This document shows positions 1 to 12,700 of a stretch of DNA of 64,000 nucleotides, piece after piece. The notes beneath the pieces were generated by a model. The model did no database searches. It was not told the DNA's origin and worked only from the letters and a program-made list of their open reading frames with translations. The stretch lies in assembly GCA_029582155.1 (NCBI GenBank), contig CM055902.1, positions 13,732,041-13,796,040 on the forward strand, given 5' to 3'. The first letter of the stretch is position 1, and each line of letters opens with the position of its first letter. Position numbers and translations under genes: made by a program. The DNA is from Panopea generosa. Lineage: Eukaryota; Mollusca; Bivalvia; Adapedonta; Hiatellidae.

Positions 1-33
1 CTGTTGTAATGGATGGCATATCCATTACAACAG
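1..33. repeat. Perfect hairpin (14-bp arms, 5-nt loop)
   Basis: The arms CTGTTGTAATGGAT and ATCCATTACAACAG are exact reverse complements separated by GGCAT. It lies at the edge of the window, so it may be the end of a larger inverted-repeat element cut by the window boundary. No function can be assigned. Confidence 0.8.
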
Positions 34-1533
34 CATTATATAGTCAGTACATAAAAAAGCATTGTCTTCTATTTGTTCAATACGCATAAATTACGACGGG
101 CGTTCAATTAGTAATGTTATTCGTCCCATAAACTAGTTTAAACATATATTTCTTTCAATATCAATATGTAACAATACACTAAATATTTTATAAGATGTAA
201 TAATGATTTGAAGATAGCATTACTTTGCTGTAAAGATATATTACATTTGCCAAAAAGGAAGAAACGAGTTGTAACAGTGTGTAGTTTGTGAGCGGACTGT
301 TTGGAGATTTTCAGAGTTCCTTAAGTTATATCTAGAGGTATCAGCAACAGATTAAAGTAGATAGGTACTCAGGCAAAAGGTTGTTACTAGCTTAGTAAAA
401 TCATGTGAGTTTGTGCTTTGTGCTTTGTTCTTCTCGTTTCGAGTAATTCTCAACAAACTTCGTTGTATAGGTCATGGATAGAAACTAATTGTGTTGCATC
501 ACCGACGATACGCGGTTTTTCGTTCTGAACTTTATCATGTTGTTGTATATCGTACTGGGAACAATTACCCCCGACAGCATCAGCATATTCCAAGACGGGT
601 CCAATAAATGCTTGGTAGATAACCTAAAGAGATTTACGACCCAAGTTTAGTTGAGGCGACGCATAATATTAATTAATTTCCGTTTAGTTGAGGCGACGCA
701 TAATATTAATTAATTTCCAAGCTTTTGCAGTAATATAAGTAATGTGTTCGTGCCATGTACAGTCGTTTGTAAGGTAACTGCACAGATGTTTGTGTGCATC
801 GACTTCTTCATATTTTTATCGTAGTCTTGACCGTATACAGTGGTATACACCGTAACTAAATATAGTTGAAAAAGAGCTGCTAAACGAATCGCAAATTTTC
901 ATACGGATATGGTAAAAGCAAGAAAATTTAACATTAGGTCACTATTCCGAGCTCTATAGATAGAATGGCAACAAAAAGTGACCACCAAAACAGACGAAGG
1001 GTGGTATTTCAGTGTGTGATGGGTGTACACAAAACAGACTTAGACGATAAATTTTGGAATTGTTAAAAAAAATGAAAAAAGTGTATTTCTTTCATGGATA
1101 TTACTTTGAAGATATGAACCAACTATTATCAAGATATTATTTGTTGCTTTTTATCCTATTACAAATATAACAATATATTTTGAACGCCCCTCATCGCACA
1201 CTGCGCTATCAATAAAAAATGTGTTTGTTTTGTTTATGTTTTTGTTAAAAAATGATCGTAAATGGTACCGATTAGCTAAACATACATTACGTTGTTAAAT
1301 TTTCATAAATAGTTCAACTTTGCTTTTTTGCTTGGTAGTTTGATATTGGATTAATCGTCTCATAAACATTCACAGATTACAGTCTAATTAAACTGTCACC
1401 ACGAACATCAAAGGCAACTTGCCAATATTGAACATTTCCCCAGAGTTTTAATGTTCAGCTGTATGTGAAAATAGATCTTGTAAATCTTTGTTTCATTTAT
1501 TTTTTTTGGATCAGAAGGTTAAAATGAATTTGA

Positions 1534-1536
<3 letters not shown>
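34..1536. other. Intergenic tract without recognisable gene
   Basis: AT-rich sequence with no convincing coding exon on either strand. It contains a short perfect tandem duplication, listed separately. Confidence 0.5.
645..718. repeat. Perfect 37-bp tandem duplication
   Basis: The unit starting GTTTAGTTGAGGCGACGC and ending TAATTTCC occurs twice back to back (645-681 and 682-718) with no difference, which points to a recent event or an assembly slip. Confidence 0.85.

Positions 1537-1581
<45 letters not shown>
1537..1581. repeat. (CT)n microsatellite
   Basis: About 22 uninterrupted CT dinucleotides. Confidence 0.95.
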
Positions 1582-1585
<4 letters not shown>

Positions 1586-1834
1586 CCTTACTAAATAACT
1601 TGATAAAGTTCGATCACTTAACAGTATCTGCTGGTAAAAGGTTCTATTGGACGCACATAATGAACCCAAGTACTACATATAAAAAATATCAGACACGGTT
1701 TTTTGAGTTTGTTCATGATGGATAATAAAATGTCTCAACACTGCCTTAAATGGAATTATATTTTCAAGCAACTCTGAATGATCTCCTTGATTCTGAGCCT
1801 TTATTGAATGGAATGAGGTGTAACGCTATTTTAA

Positions 1835-2040
1835 TTACATTTCAGATTATATATGGCATATCCAGTTTTATTGTTTTAGGAAGACCTCAGACTGAGAAGA
1901 ACCACCGTCCTTTTGCAAGAAACTGGCAAAGTTTCTCACATAAAGTTATCGGATCGAGCTGGACTCAAACCTACGACATTAGCGGTGAGAGTTGAATAAT
2001 CTTGAAACGGCGCCTTAAACCACTCGGCCACGGAGGACCC
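1835..2040 (-). mobile_element. tRNA-derived SINE, family S1
   Basis: Read on the minus strand, a tRNA-like head (TGGCCGAGTGGTTTAAGG for the A box, GTAGGTTTGAGTCC for the B box) is followed by a body with GTGGTTCTTCTCAGTCTGAGGTCTTCC and a CTGGATATGCCATATATAA end. The same head-plus-body arrangement recurs at 29075 on the plus strand, so this is a dispersed SINE and not a functional tRNA. The acceptor stem does not close. Confidence 0.75.
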
Positions 2041-3830
2041 TTAAAACTTTCTTTGGATCTGTTCCTGAGAGGTATTAAAACATTCTTCACACCACTCCTC
2101 TAGCAGCGGCCTAATCAGTATTCTATTCTTAAGCAATAGCGAATGAGCTAAACCATGCAAACTAATCAGAAATAATAACGCTAAGCGAAAGAAATTCATA
2201 TTATGTGTTATTAACCTATTCAAACGTGTCATACAACCATTTGGTAATGTAGTGATCACCGAACAAAACATCACCGCTCTGGACTGTTTTAGAAGAGGGA
2301 GAAACATTTCAATATCAATTTGGAAAGCAGCTTTATCCGTGTAAGAAGACCGCAGAATGATTATATTTGAAATGCAATAGGCAGTAGCAGCAATCATCTA
2401 CCGTGCGGGAAGCATACACAACCAGCATCACAGAGATTGAGTCTTGACGCTCTTTTTCACACCGGTAAAAAAGTGTACGCACTATATGGCATCCATTTAT
2501 AGAGTACATACAATTCTGTACCAGTGACGTGAATTCATGATATGTCAACGTGAAACCAGAATATTTTGGTTAATTATGAAAAAAAAGTATTTCTTGTCAG
2601 GTAGTTAAATTCGAATAAAATGTTTTAACACGTTTCTTATCGATATACGAGTATGTATAAGCTGCAGTTTTTTTATCGAAATCAGATGCTGCTATAGAGA
2701 CATGAATTTACGCGGATAAACAAAACACGGAAATCTCTGTCAAAAGAGACACAACAAGAAATCTGAAGTAATAAATGTGTAACATTATCATTTGTTTTAA
2801 CTTAACGATGTACTTTGTACATTTTTGTTGAAGGTACTTAATGCAAATCGGTTCCATACTACCGAGTAAACGGCATCCGCCTGGCAATTGATACGGCACC
2901 CGCGAATTTTCTAAAAAAATGTTTCAATAGTTGTTTGCCGTACAGCGATTGCATAGTTGGTATGTAAATGATTGTTGTCAGATTTCTTATGCGTCCAATA
3001 GTTGTACATATTAGCAGGAATGCTGGAGAGTAATTCTTCAAAATGATGGTATCCAAGATTTAATTTTATTCTATGTAAATGTAACAATATTCTAAGAGTG
3101 ATCTATTGTTGATCAACAGTGTTTATGATGAACTATATGACATGTATGTGTATAATACAGTTACAATTCACCAAACTGGGTTGACTTTGCTGTAACATGA
3201 TATAACTTGCATTTTGTTCCATTTCTTTTTATTGACGAGTATCGTATGTGAAGCTTACGTGTGCAGAATTAAACATACACTATACATTGCTAAAGAAAAA
3301 CATTTTTTTCACGGGTGAGAAAAAACGTGTTCTGGTTCACCCCCCACCCCCCCACCCCGTGAGCACAAAGACAGTAACTGTAATGCAATAATGCGTATAG
3401 CAGATACTACCCGCGAAGAGACAGCTACAGCACAATAATTAACGTAGCTGATATTACCCGCATCATGGTAGGCTGCACTAATAGAATATAACCGACACAG
3501 AAACAGTAGTTGTGCACATAGTACAAAATGACTTTCATCATTTTTAAGACATAATTACCAAAAAGTGATTAATTTATGTTTACATTACTTTTGAGCAAGT
3601 TTACACACTTTAAAAAACTCATATTGTAAACGTGTCACACCAGCAACGTAAAAATGCAGTGCATTATTTTTTGTAATACAACCCCCGTATTTTACACCAC
3701 AAAATTGTTGTGAAGTAGTATGGAGTTGTTGTAAATATGGCAACTGTCCACGTACGTTCACAGTAACAACTAATTTGTATTTAATGAATAATAGAAAAAA
3801 TAGACAGTGACACTCTGCAATAAATATGTA
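2041..3830. other. Intergenic tract upstream of gene A
   Basis: A minus-strand open frame of 118 codons (2041-2397) starts just beyond the SINE. It resembles nothing I recognise and has no clear splice context. A C-rich run lies near 3340-3358. No supported gene. Confidence 0.4.
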
Positions 3831-3834
3831 CCTC

Positions 3835-3842
3835 TATATAAA
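3835..3842 (+). promoter_or_regulatory. TATA box of gene A
   Basis: TATATAAA in the context CTCTATATAAACC, 76 bp before the start codon. Genes B and C have TATA-like boxes at nearly the same distance (81 and 79 bp). That shared spacing is the main reason to accept it. Transcription probably starts near 3866. Confidence 0.7.
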
Positions 3843-3865
3843 CCGAAGCTCCCACAAAGCGTCGT

Positions 3866-3913
3866 GAACACACACTTTAGAGAAAGGAAGAGACCTAAAC
3901 ACCGGTCGGTATG
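3866..3913 (+). CDS. Gene A exon 1: 5'-UTR plus ATG only
   Basis: The start codon at 3911-3913 is followed directly by the donor GTAAGT, so the exon contributes a single Met. The 5' end is estimated from the TATA box. Exon 2 has no in-frame ATG that could serve instead, and the same arrangement is found in the two paralogues. Confidence 0.7.
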
Positions 3914-6900
3914 GTAAGTCTTTGTTATTTCAAATTTGTTTAAACTGTTGTGATGGGTTCGTTCTTTTCTTGAATTTTCTTCTGTTGGACATATATTTTT
4001 CCTATTTGTGACTGTTCAACATGAGTAATGTCTTTCAAAATATTGAAACATATTTGATTAATATATCATTATTTGTGTTATACTCTGAAAAATATTGCGG
4101 CTTTCACTGTTAATGAACTATTATAATTAAGATATTTACCTTGACATGGCGATTTAATCTTCAATTTTGATTAAATTTAAGAATACCGGAAATATTTTTA
4201 GATATTTTAAAAAACAACAATTTATTAATTTATTGAATTCAATGGTCATCTAGTGTACAACGCAAACTTTAATTAATCAAATAACCATAATGAATTCATG
4301 AAGGAAATGTGGTACAAACGGCAGTCGAAATCAGTTGACTGCACTACAATTATGCTTGAAATAAATAAAACATAACATGGAATTGTTGAGATTTATTGTA
4401 CATATATAAATCAACATATTATTATATTATTATTATTACATCTTATTTTCTCAGTAAATGCGTACTATGTCCTCCATTAACTCATCTTTAAAATATGAAA
4501 AAAAGGAACTCTCTTGAATAAAATATAAATGCACATACTATTAATCATTCAAATAGCATTCTGCCGCTGTGTTGCATATTGGACCTCTGTTGTAATGTTT
4601 AAGTGAAATATATGATTTTTGTTAAAGTATTGATATTTTTGTAAGAAAGTGTAATCATGCAATGAACAATTTCCTATACTTTATTATATAAACTGTTTCA
4701 AATAGTTCATTTTCCTATCAAGACACACAGTATAACTGTTTATCAATACAATATAATTGTTCATTGTATATGAGTCATAGCATTTCATACAATAATTTGG
4801 AGCGCATGGTTCAGTGGAGGCGGATCGAACCCAGGATCGGAGGGTCGTGTGTTTGATCCTCCTCCACGGCTACAAGTATGTGTAGCGTCTTTGAGCAAGG
4901 TACTATTTCCCGCGTATGCTTACTACTGGTTCTAACCAGGAAGACTTCGAGTGTGAATTGTATTAGTACTAATAACTTTTTTTCACAATCGAAGTAAATT
5001 ACAACAAAATACATTTTAACTAAAAAAAAAAAATATATATAAAACGATACTGAGAATGATTATAATAATGACAATACAAACACACAGAGACAGTAACAAC
5101 ACGTACTACATCCTTGGAACGGTCACTGAGTACTGGAATACGTAAAGAAGATTTGTTAAAACAATATAAATCGTAAATAATGCACTTCCTTACGTTTCAA
5201 GAATGTTTGAATTATCATCGACTCAGACAATAAAACGTTTTTCCCTTTTTTTAGGAGCGATTATCAACTGTTTTGTGTGTTTTCCTTTGCATGAGCTGTG
5301 TTTACAGATACTCATCCGCAGGCAAGTATTGTTTGAATTATAGAATCAGAATGTAAACGAAACTTAAGATTACGATTTAGTATGTGCATTAATTACATGA
5401 ATTTGTTATTATATTTAATTGATACCAATACTAGTCGTCAGCTTAAAGTAACGTTATCGACACGTATTTCATAACGTCATGGACGCGGAATTTGACTATG
5501 ACTAGCCTTTATGCAGAATAAATAAAACGTATCGGTTCTTCTTAATAATTTAAACTGTCCTGTTTATTGAGATTTAGATATGGCTTTCATTTATATATTA
5601 TCAGACCAGTATATGTTGATTACATATAATTTTCATGTTGAAAAAGTTAAAGAAATGCTTAAAGATATAGCGAATATTGTTTGAAGCACCAAGTGATCAG
5701 CATAATTTATACAATTCTGACGCGTACTCTGAGAGACGTTTAAAATTGGAATGATCCACTTTCTTACCGAGAGTAGTTAACATATTGCAAAGGAACACCT
5801 CGTACAAATGAAAATAAATATACATTTTTAAATTGATTCATAACACTAGATGATACTTAAATTCGAGTCTATGAAACGGCACTTAAACGTCAATTATCGA
5901 AATGGTATACAACGGCATCGCCAAAACCTGAAACATCAATATACCGGCTGTATTTGCCCATGACAAAACAGGTATATGGACGTCGCACATATTTCTAACC
6001 GTCCAGACGGATAATGGTCATTATTAAAAAAAGGCTATGCACAAAGTTTCGAAACAAGCGGCGGACCAAAAGTTAAAACATATCCTGGAAGTGGATCCTA
6101 TCAAATAGTATAAAAACGCGTCGCCTCATGGACCAGAATAGGTAACGTCGTTAATAACGCTATGTGGATTTGAAACCCTCGCTTTATTTTCATGATTTGT
6201 GTCCGTGCGGCTTCGATATATTTCACATACATCTTGAAATCTTGAACTGTTGTCACAATCGTTGAATGGTGACACGCGCGTTGATGTGTTTATTCAGTGA
6301 TTACATGCTGAATTGGTCATATATATTGGTCACAATTTTGAAGTTGTAAAGAATTTTAATCACTCAGATATAGTGCTTTTTTTCATTAAACTGGTAATCA
6401 TTAATTGAGTAATGAACATTTAGTAGGTTAAGCTATTTGATTCCTTTATTGAATCAGTATTGTGTTTTTCGTATGAAATTCTGAAGATTATTAATGGAAA
6501 ACCATACATTGGCAGATATAAACCCATAATAAGCTTGGGTTGATGTAGTAAAATAAATATTAATACTTCTATTAATATAAAATGTGTAGCACAGCAATAT
6601 CAAATAGGTGTTATCAATAATTGTTCATACCGTTTATAAAACAACAAACTGATAAGGAAACTGCTTTAATATTTGATATTAATAATGTTCATAGTTACAC
6701 AATATATAGCAATCATAATTTACGGTTTATTCCATTTATGTACAGTTTTGATATAATATTCAGTTTATAATAAATGTCGGCGTACCAAACCGTCTTTACG
6801 CAATTGTCTGCGATTCTAATTTTAACCGCTCTGCTATTCTGTTACAAGACTCGTTTCTGTAAACGCTACCTCTGTGTTATGTAGGTCATAATAATTTTAA

Positions 6901-9693
6901 CTGATAGTTGCTAATATATGCTTTCACCTTTTCTTAAAACAACAAATGTATGGGTCACTACCGTTATATGGGTTATGGGCGCGTGGTCGCGCGGATTTGT
7001 AGTGTATATAGTTAAAAGTTTTAGTTTGTAATATTTTACAGTAGGTTTCTCAGTCTGTCTGCAATATTTTATATAGAAAATTGTTTATATACTTGTGTTG
7101 TTGTTTTCTTTTCGTTCCGGGTTTAATATTGTAATATATTTACTTTTGAAAGACCATTTACAATAAAACATTTTTCCAAGAATTTAGTAAAGATTTCTTT
7201 CTTTTAGTTTGATTATCTGCAGTACAATCCGTTAGTATTGTTGGATGTATAGGATGTTTTAGATGTTACATGTAAGAGATTTATTAAAGGGCCATGGTAA
7301 TTTTCTAATTGTCGTTTTTTTTTTTTTAAGATAGATGTCAAAATTGAGTGTAATTTTTTGCATTTTACATATTGATTGATATATACTGTTATTATATTAA
7401 CTATACAATTCTATAGTTTGTGAATATTTCGCTTTACAAAAAACACTTAAGGTTTATGGTTAAGGAGAGATTGATTGCACTCGTAAACCATGTTTAAGTT
7501 CCGAGTGTTGACTTTCAACACAGTCCGTCGTTAGCCAGTGTCTCCTGGTGGAGCCTCTCCAGTATGTTTGTATTGGTTCTTATGTTTGTACTGTAGGGGT
7601 GGCATTTGATTGCTACATGATGAAATGTTCAAAATAGGTTAACATTTTTAAAATGAACGCTTTGTTGACAATGGTATTTCAAGGCATCTTGGATATATGT
7701 ACAGTACTGTATGTATTGCTACATTATACATTAATAGTAGTTATTTTTCTCATTAATACCTTGCGTTCTGCCCTTAATACTGCAACACTTATCCTAAATT
7801 CGTTTAATTGGTTTCATGAAAATGATATAATACAATGAAAACACGAGTTCCCTTTGTAGGTCGTGCACTTGTTACAGTATGTATACAATGACTAGATAAA
7901 TCTGCTATCATACCAAAATACCCCTAATACGGTAAGTACCATCTGAATATAAATAACGTAGTTTCACAATAGCGTATTGGATTTATAAAATATCGAACTT
8001 AACAAAATAATAATTATAATAAACACAAATACTCGGATTTAGGATAATATGCGAAGTGCTTTCGGAAATAGTCCGGAATCGCTTTCACTAAAATCAATAA
8101 CGAATACAATTGTTTATAAACAACTTTCTTATTTATTCCAACGATTTACAAGTTACATGGGTTTCTTTCTGACTATGTATAGTTGGTTCATGTCGTGGAC
8201 ATAAACTATATAGGTGAGGCGGCCTCATAAAATGATAAGTTCATACAGGATTTATTCATGTTATAAACATTTCATATGCTTTTGTAAGAATTGCCAATAT
8301 TAAAAAATATCAACATCACATTACTCACGATATAGTTTCCATGTATCGTTTTGTAAAGTCATTTCTCTTACATAAAACGTGTTTCTATAGACGACACCGA
8401 TACGACAAAATACTAAGATGAGAATATTCTTAAACTATCAAGTATTGATAGTTTGTACGAAATTGATAACAATTAACTATTTAATCACTTGTTTCAGATT
8501 GCGGTGATCTTGCAGATGTGGTTAACGGAGCAGTGGAAACTACAACAACAACAGACGGTAGTACCGCTACATACAGCTGTGATTCTGGCTACTCTCTTAG
8601 CGGTGACGCTACAAGGACATGCCATGAGGGAACATGGACTGGCACAGCACCGACATGTGGCGGAGATGGTATGTATATAACTTTGGAAAAACTAAATCTG
8701 TGTAGATATGCTATGCATCAATAGTAACTATCTTTCTTATAATACTGCACAAAATAGACTATGACAATTGCGTATAAAAACGCTTTCGTCTTTATCTGAT
8801 TTTTATGGTGATTTGATTTTAGGCTTTGTAAGATAATCGGTCGTTGTCACTTGTCACATTATTACTTCAGTGTAATATGATTTATGTGTGTAATATGAAA
8901 AAGTAATGTCCGTGTGTTTGTTCTTTACAAAATCTAAATATAAAATTTTAATGAAAAATCTAAGTTTGATACTTTGTTTAAAACTTCGTTTTATCAATTA
9001 CATGTATAAATCATATTACAGATTGTCCTGCGCTAGGAAATATAGAAAACGGAGCTGTAACCTCAACTGACGTAAGCGACGGAAGCACAGTTACATACAC
9101 ATGTAATAAAGGATATACCTTAAGTGCAGTCACAACAAGAACATGTAATGCAGGAACATTGAGTGGCACGGATCCGACATGTGTTGCAGGTAGCGTATAT
9201 ATCCACATAACGCTGAAACATTTACTAGGCCTTTGTCGTATCACGTTTCTAATTTTCAGAACATACATTTTGAAATACATATTGAATTAAATGATGGTAC
9301 ATTAATTGGTATTAAACGTCATATTTTGAAAATACAATAAGAGTAATCGTAGTAATATAAGTATAACACTTACGCGAACACTTATAACATTAGAAAAGCA
9401 TTAATCAGCCATCATATTACATATTACTATGTACTTTTTTTCTTTTGACACATTATTCAGATGTTTATCAAAACGGTTATGATCCTTTATTCAGCAACGT
9501 ACTGTTAAATTAAGTTAAACAAAATTTTAGTCACTAATTAAATGGTAGCCGTATATTCAATTAAGTAACAAGTAAAATGGATTCTGTTTCCCAGTTATGT
9601 AAGTTTTATCATAAAACTAAGTAATGGTTGGATGGTGACACCATGATTTAGAATTCCTGTATAAAGTTATGCTCAACATTGTATTGATTTATT

Positions 9694-9736
<43 letters not shown>

Positions 9737-12700
9737 AGGAGGAAAAAAACTGTTTATTTGGTAATACCCTCACCTTTGTAGTTGTTACACTATCACACTA
9801 TTCTCTCTAAATGTGCAATGAAATTGCTATGTCTCTTGTTGGTGGTATTTTATTCTTATTGTAAAGGAAACTTGCGGAATATCATTATAGAGATATGGGT
9901 TGTATTCACGTAAGCCCATATATGGCGCATCACAGATGAACTCTTGTGATCATATATCGGTAACATTTTCTTTGAAACAAATTTGCATTTATTTTTGTAT
10001 GATCATTGGGTCAAAATTATTAAGATTTGTTAAAAAATATGGAGCATATAAGTGAAAAAGGCGTTTTTTTTATTGAACGTTTAGAAAATAATTAAACTTC
10101 AGTGTAATATGATTTATGTGTGTTGTAGTAAAATGTTATGTGTTTGTTCTTTACAAATTCTAAATATATAATTTTAATGAAAAATCTAAGTTAGATACTT
10201 TGTTTTAAACTTTGTTTTTTTCACAATTACATGTAAAAATCATATTACAGATTGTCCTGTGCTAGGAAATATAGAAAACGGAGCTATAACCTCAGCTGAC
10301 GTAACCCACGGAAGCACAGTTACCTACACATGTAACAAAGGATATACCTTAAGTGCAGCCACAACAAGAACATGTAATGCAGGAACATGGAGTGACACGG
10401 ATCCGACATGTGTTGCAGGTAGCGTATATATCCACATAACGCCGAAACAATTAGCCCTTTGTCGTATCACGTTTCTAATTTTCAGAACATACATTTTGAA
10501 ATACATATTGAATTAAATGATGGTACATTAATTGGTATTAAACGTCATATTCTGGAAATATAATTAAAGTAATCGTAGTCATATAAGTATAACAGTTTGT
10601 ACGCGAACATTAATTACATTACAAAAGCATTAATCAGCCACCATATAATTTTTTACTTTTATTTCGTTTCACGTAGATATAGTGTTATTTATGAAAAATT
10701 GCAATGCTCAGTATGTATAAATGGCTATTTCTTTTACATATGTTAAATCGATGGTGGTCAGAATTGAAATAAAACATGACAATAAAATATATAAAACACT
10801 TGATTATTATTATGATTTTATCAAACAGCTCATACGGCTATAAAGCATGCATTTATTATACAACATGGTCCACTAGCGATATGCATGTTGCTTAATACTT
10901 CGCAATTCTTTAACATATTTGTTTTATATCGATACTTTGAGATAATTTTGGTGACGTTTGCCATAGGTTGTTTCAATGCCGTAATACCCATGGTAACTTC
11001 TTTCAAACTACAAGTCAAACACAATCATTACAATAATAATAATATCACGTACAATACAAACACACGATATGGGTTACCGCCTTGGAACAATCAGCAGCAA
11101 TACCTCCACTGGAGGAGCTTAAACCTTGTGTACGGGTGAAAATATCGGCACCACTTAGGTGGTCATACATGTATAATTAACACACACGTCAATGAAAGTA
11201 GCCTTGGCGACTTGATACTTCCACCACCACACATCATACAAGTATGAGGTCAAAATTGAAATAAATATGATTTATGACAATAAAATATTAAACACAAATT
11301 ATTATTATTATGATTTTATCAAACAGTTAATTCGGCTATAAAGCATGCATTTATTACCCAGCATGGTACACCAGCCGTATATATGTTGCTTAATACTTCG
11401 CAATTCTTTAACATATTTGTTTCATATCGATATTTTGAGATACTTTTGGTAACGTTTGCCGTAGGTTGTTTCAATGATGTAATACCCATGGTAATTCTTT
11501 CAAACTACAAGTCAAACACAATCAATTTTAATGAAAACTCTAAGTTTGATACTTTGTTTTAAACTTTGTTATATCACAATTACATGTAAAATTCATATTA
11601 CAGATTGTCCTGCTCTAGAAAATATAGAAAACGGAGCTATAACCTCAGCTGACTTAACCCACGGAAGCACAATTACCTACACATGTAATAAAGGATATAC
11701 CTTAAGTGCAGCAACAACAAGAACATGTAATGCAGGAACATGGAGTGGCACGGAGCCGACATGTGTTGCAGGTAGCGTATATATCTACATAACGCTAAAA
11801 CATTTAGGCCTTTGTCATATCATGTTTCTAATTTTCAGAACATACATTTTGAAATACATATTGAATTAAATGATGGTACATTAATTGGTATTAAACGTCA
11901 TATTCTGGAAATATAATTAAAGTAATCGTAGTCATATAAGTATAACAGTTTGTACGCGAACTTTAATAACATTACAAAAGCATTAATCAGCCACCTTATA
12001 ATTTTTTACTTTTATTTCGTTTCACGTAGATATAGTGTTAATGATGAAAAATTGCAATGCTCAGTATGTATAAATGGCTATTTCTTTTACATTTATTTAA
12101 TCGATGGTGGTCAGAATTGAAATAAAATATGATTTATGACAATAAAATATTTACACACTTAATTATTACTATGATTTTATCAAACAGCTAATACGGCTAT
12201 AAAGCATGCATTTATTACCCAGCATGGTACACTAGCCGTATGCATGTTGCTTAATATTTCGCAATTCTTTAACATATTTGTTTTATATCGATACTTTGAA
12301 ATAATTTTGGTGACTTCTTTCAAACTACAAGTTAAACACAATCAATACAATAATAATAATATTACGTACAATACAAACGCACGATATCGGTTACCGCCTT
12401 GGAACGACCAGCAGCAATACCTCCGCTGGAGGAGCTTAAACCTTGTGTACGGATGAAAATATCGGAACCACTTAGGTGGTCATATATAACTAATTAACAT
12501 ACACGTCAATGAAAGTAGCCTCGACGACTTGATTCTTCCACCACCACACATCATACAAATATGTTTATATCTCGATAATGCTCATAGATTCGTTTGGTGC
12601 CTGTACCGATGATCCAAAGACATGTCCAGTTGACACAATTAACACCGAATGTGTGGAAGACAGATGTGTTTGTGCGGACGGTTATTACAAGGATGGAGAC

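Noticed and set aside
2041-2397. 118-codon minus-strand frame with hydrophobic stretches
   Set aside because: Longer than most chance frames but without recognisable domain, paralogue or splice context; it begins at a SINE edge.
10885-11139. 84-codon frame repeated at 12244
   Set aside because: It lies in the duplicated intron block of gene A and the copies do not keep the same protein.
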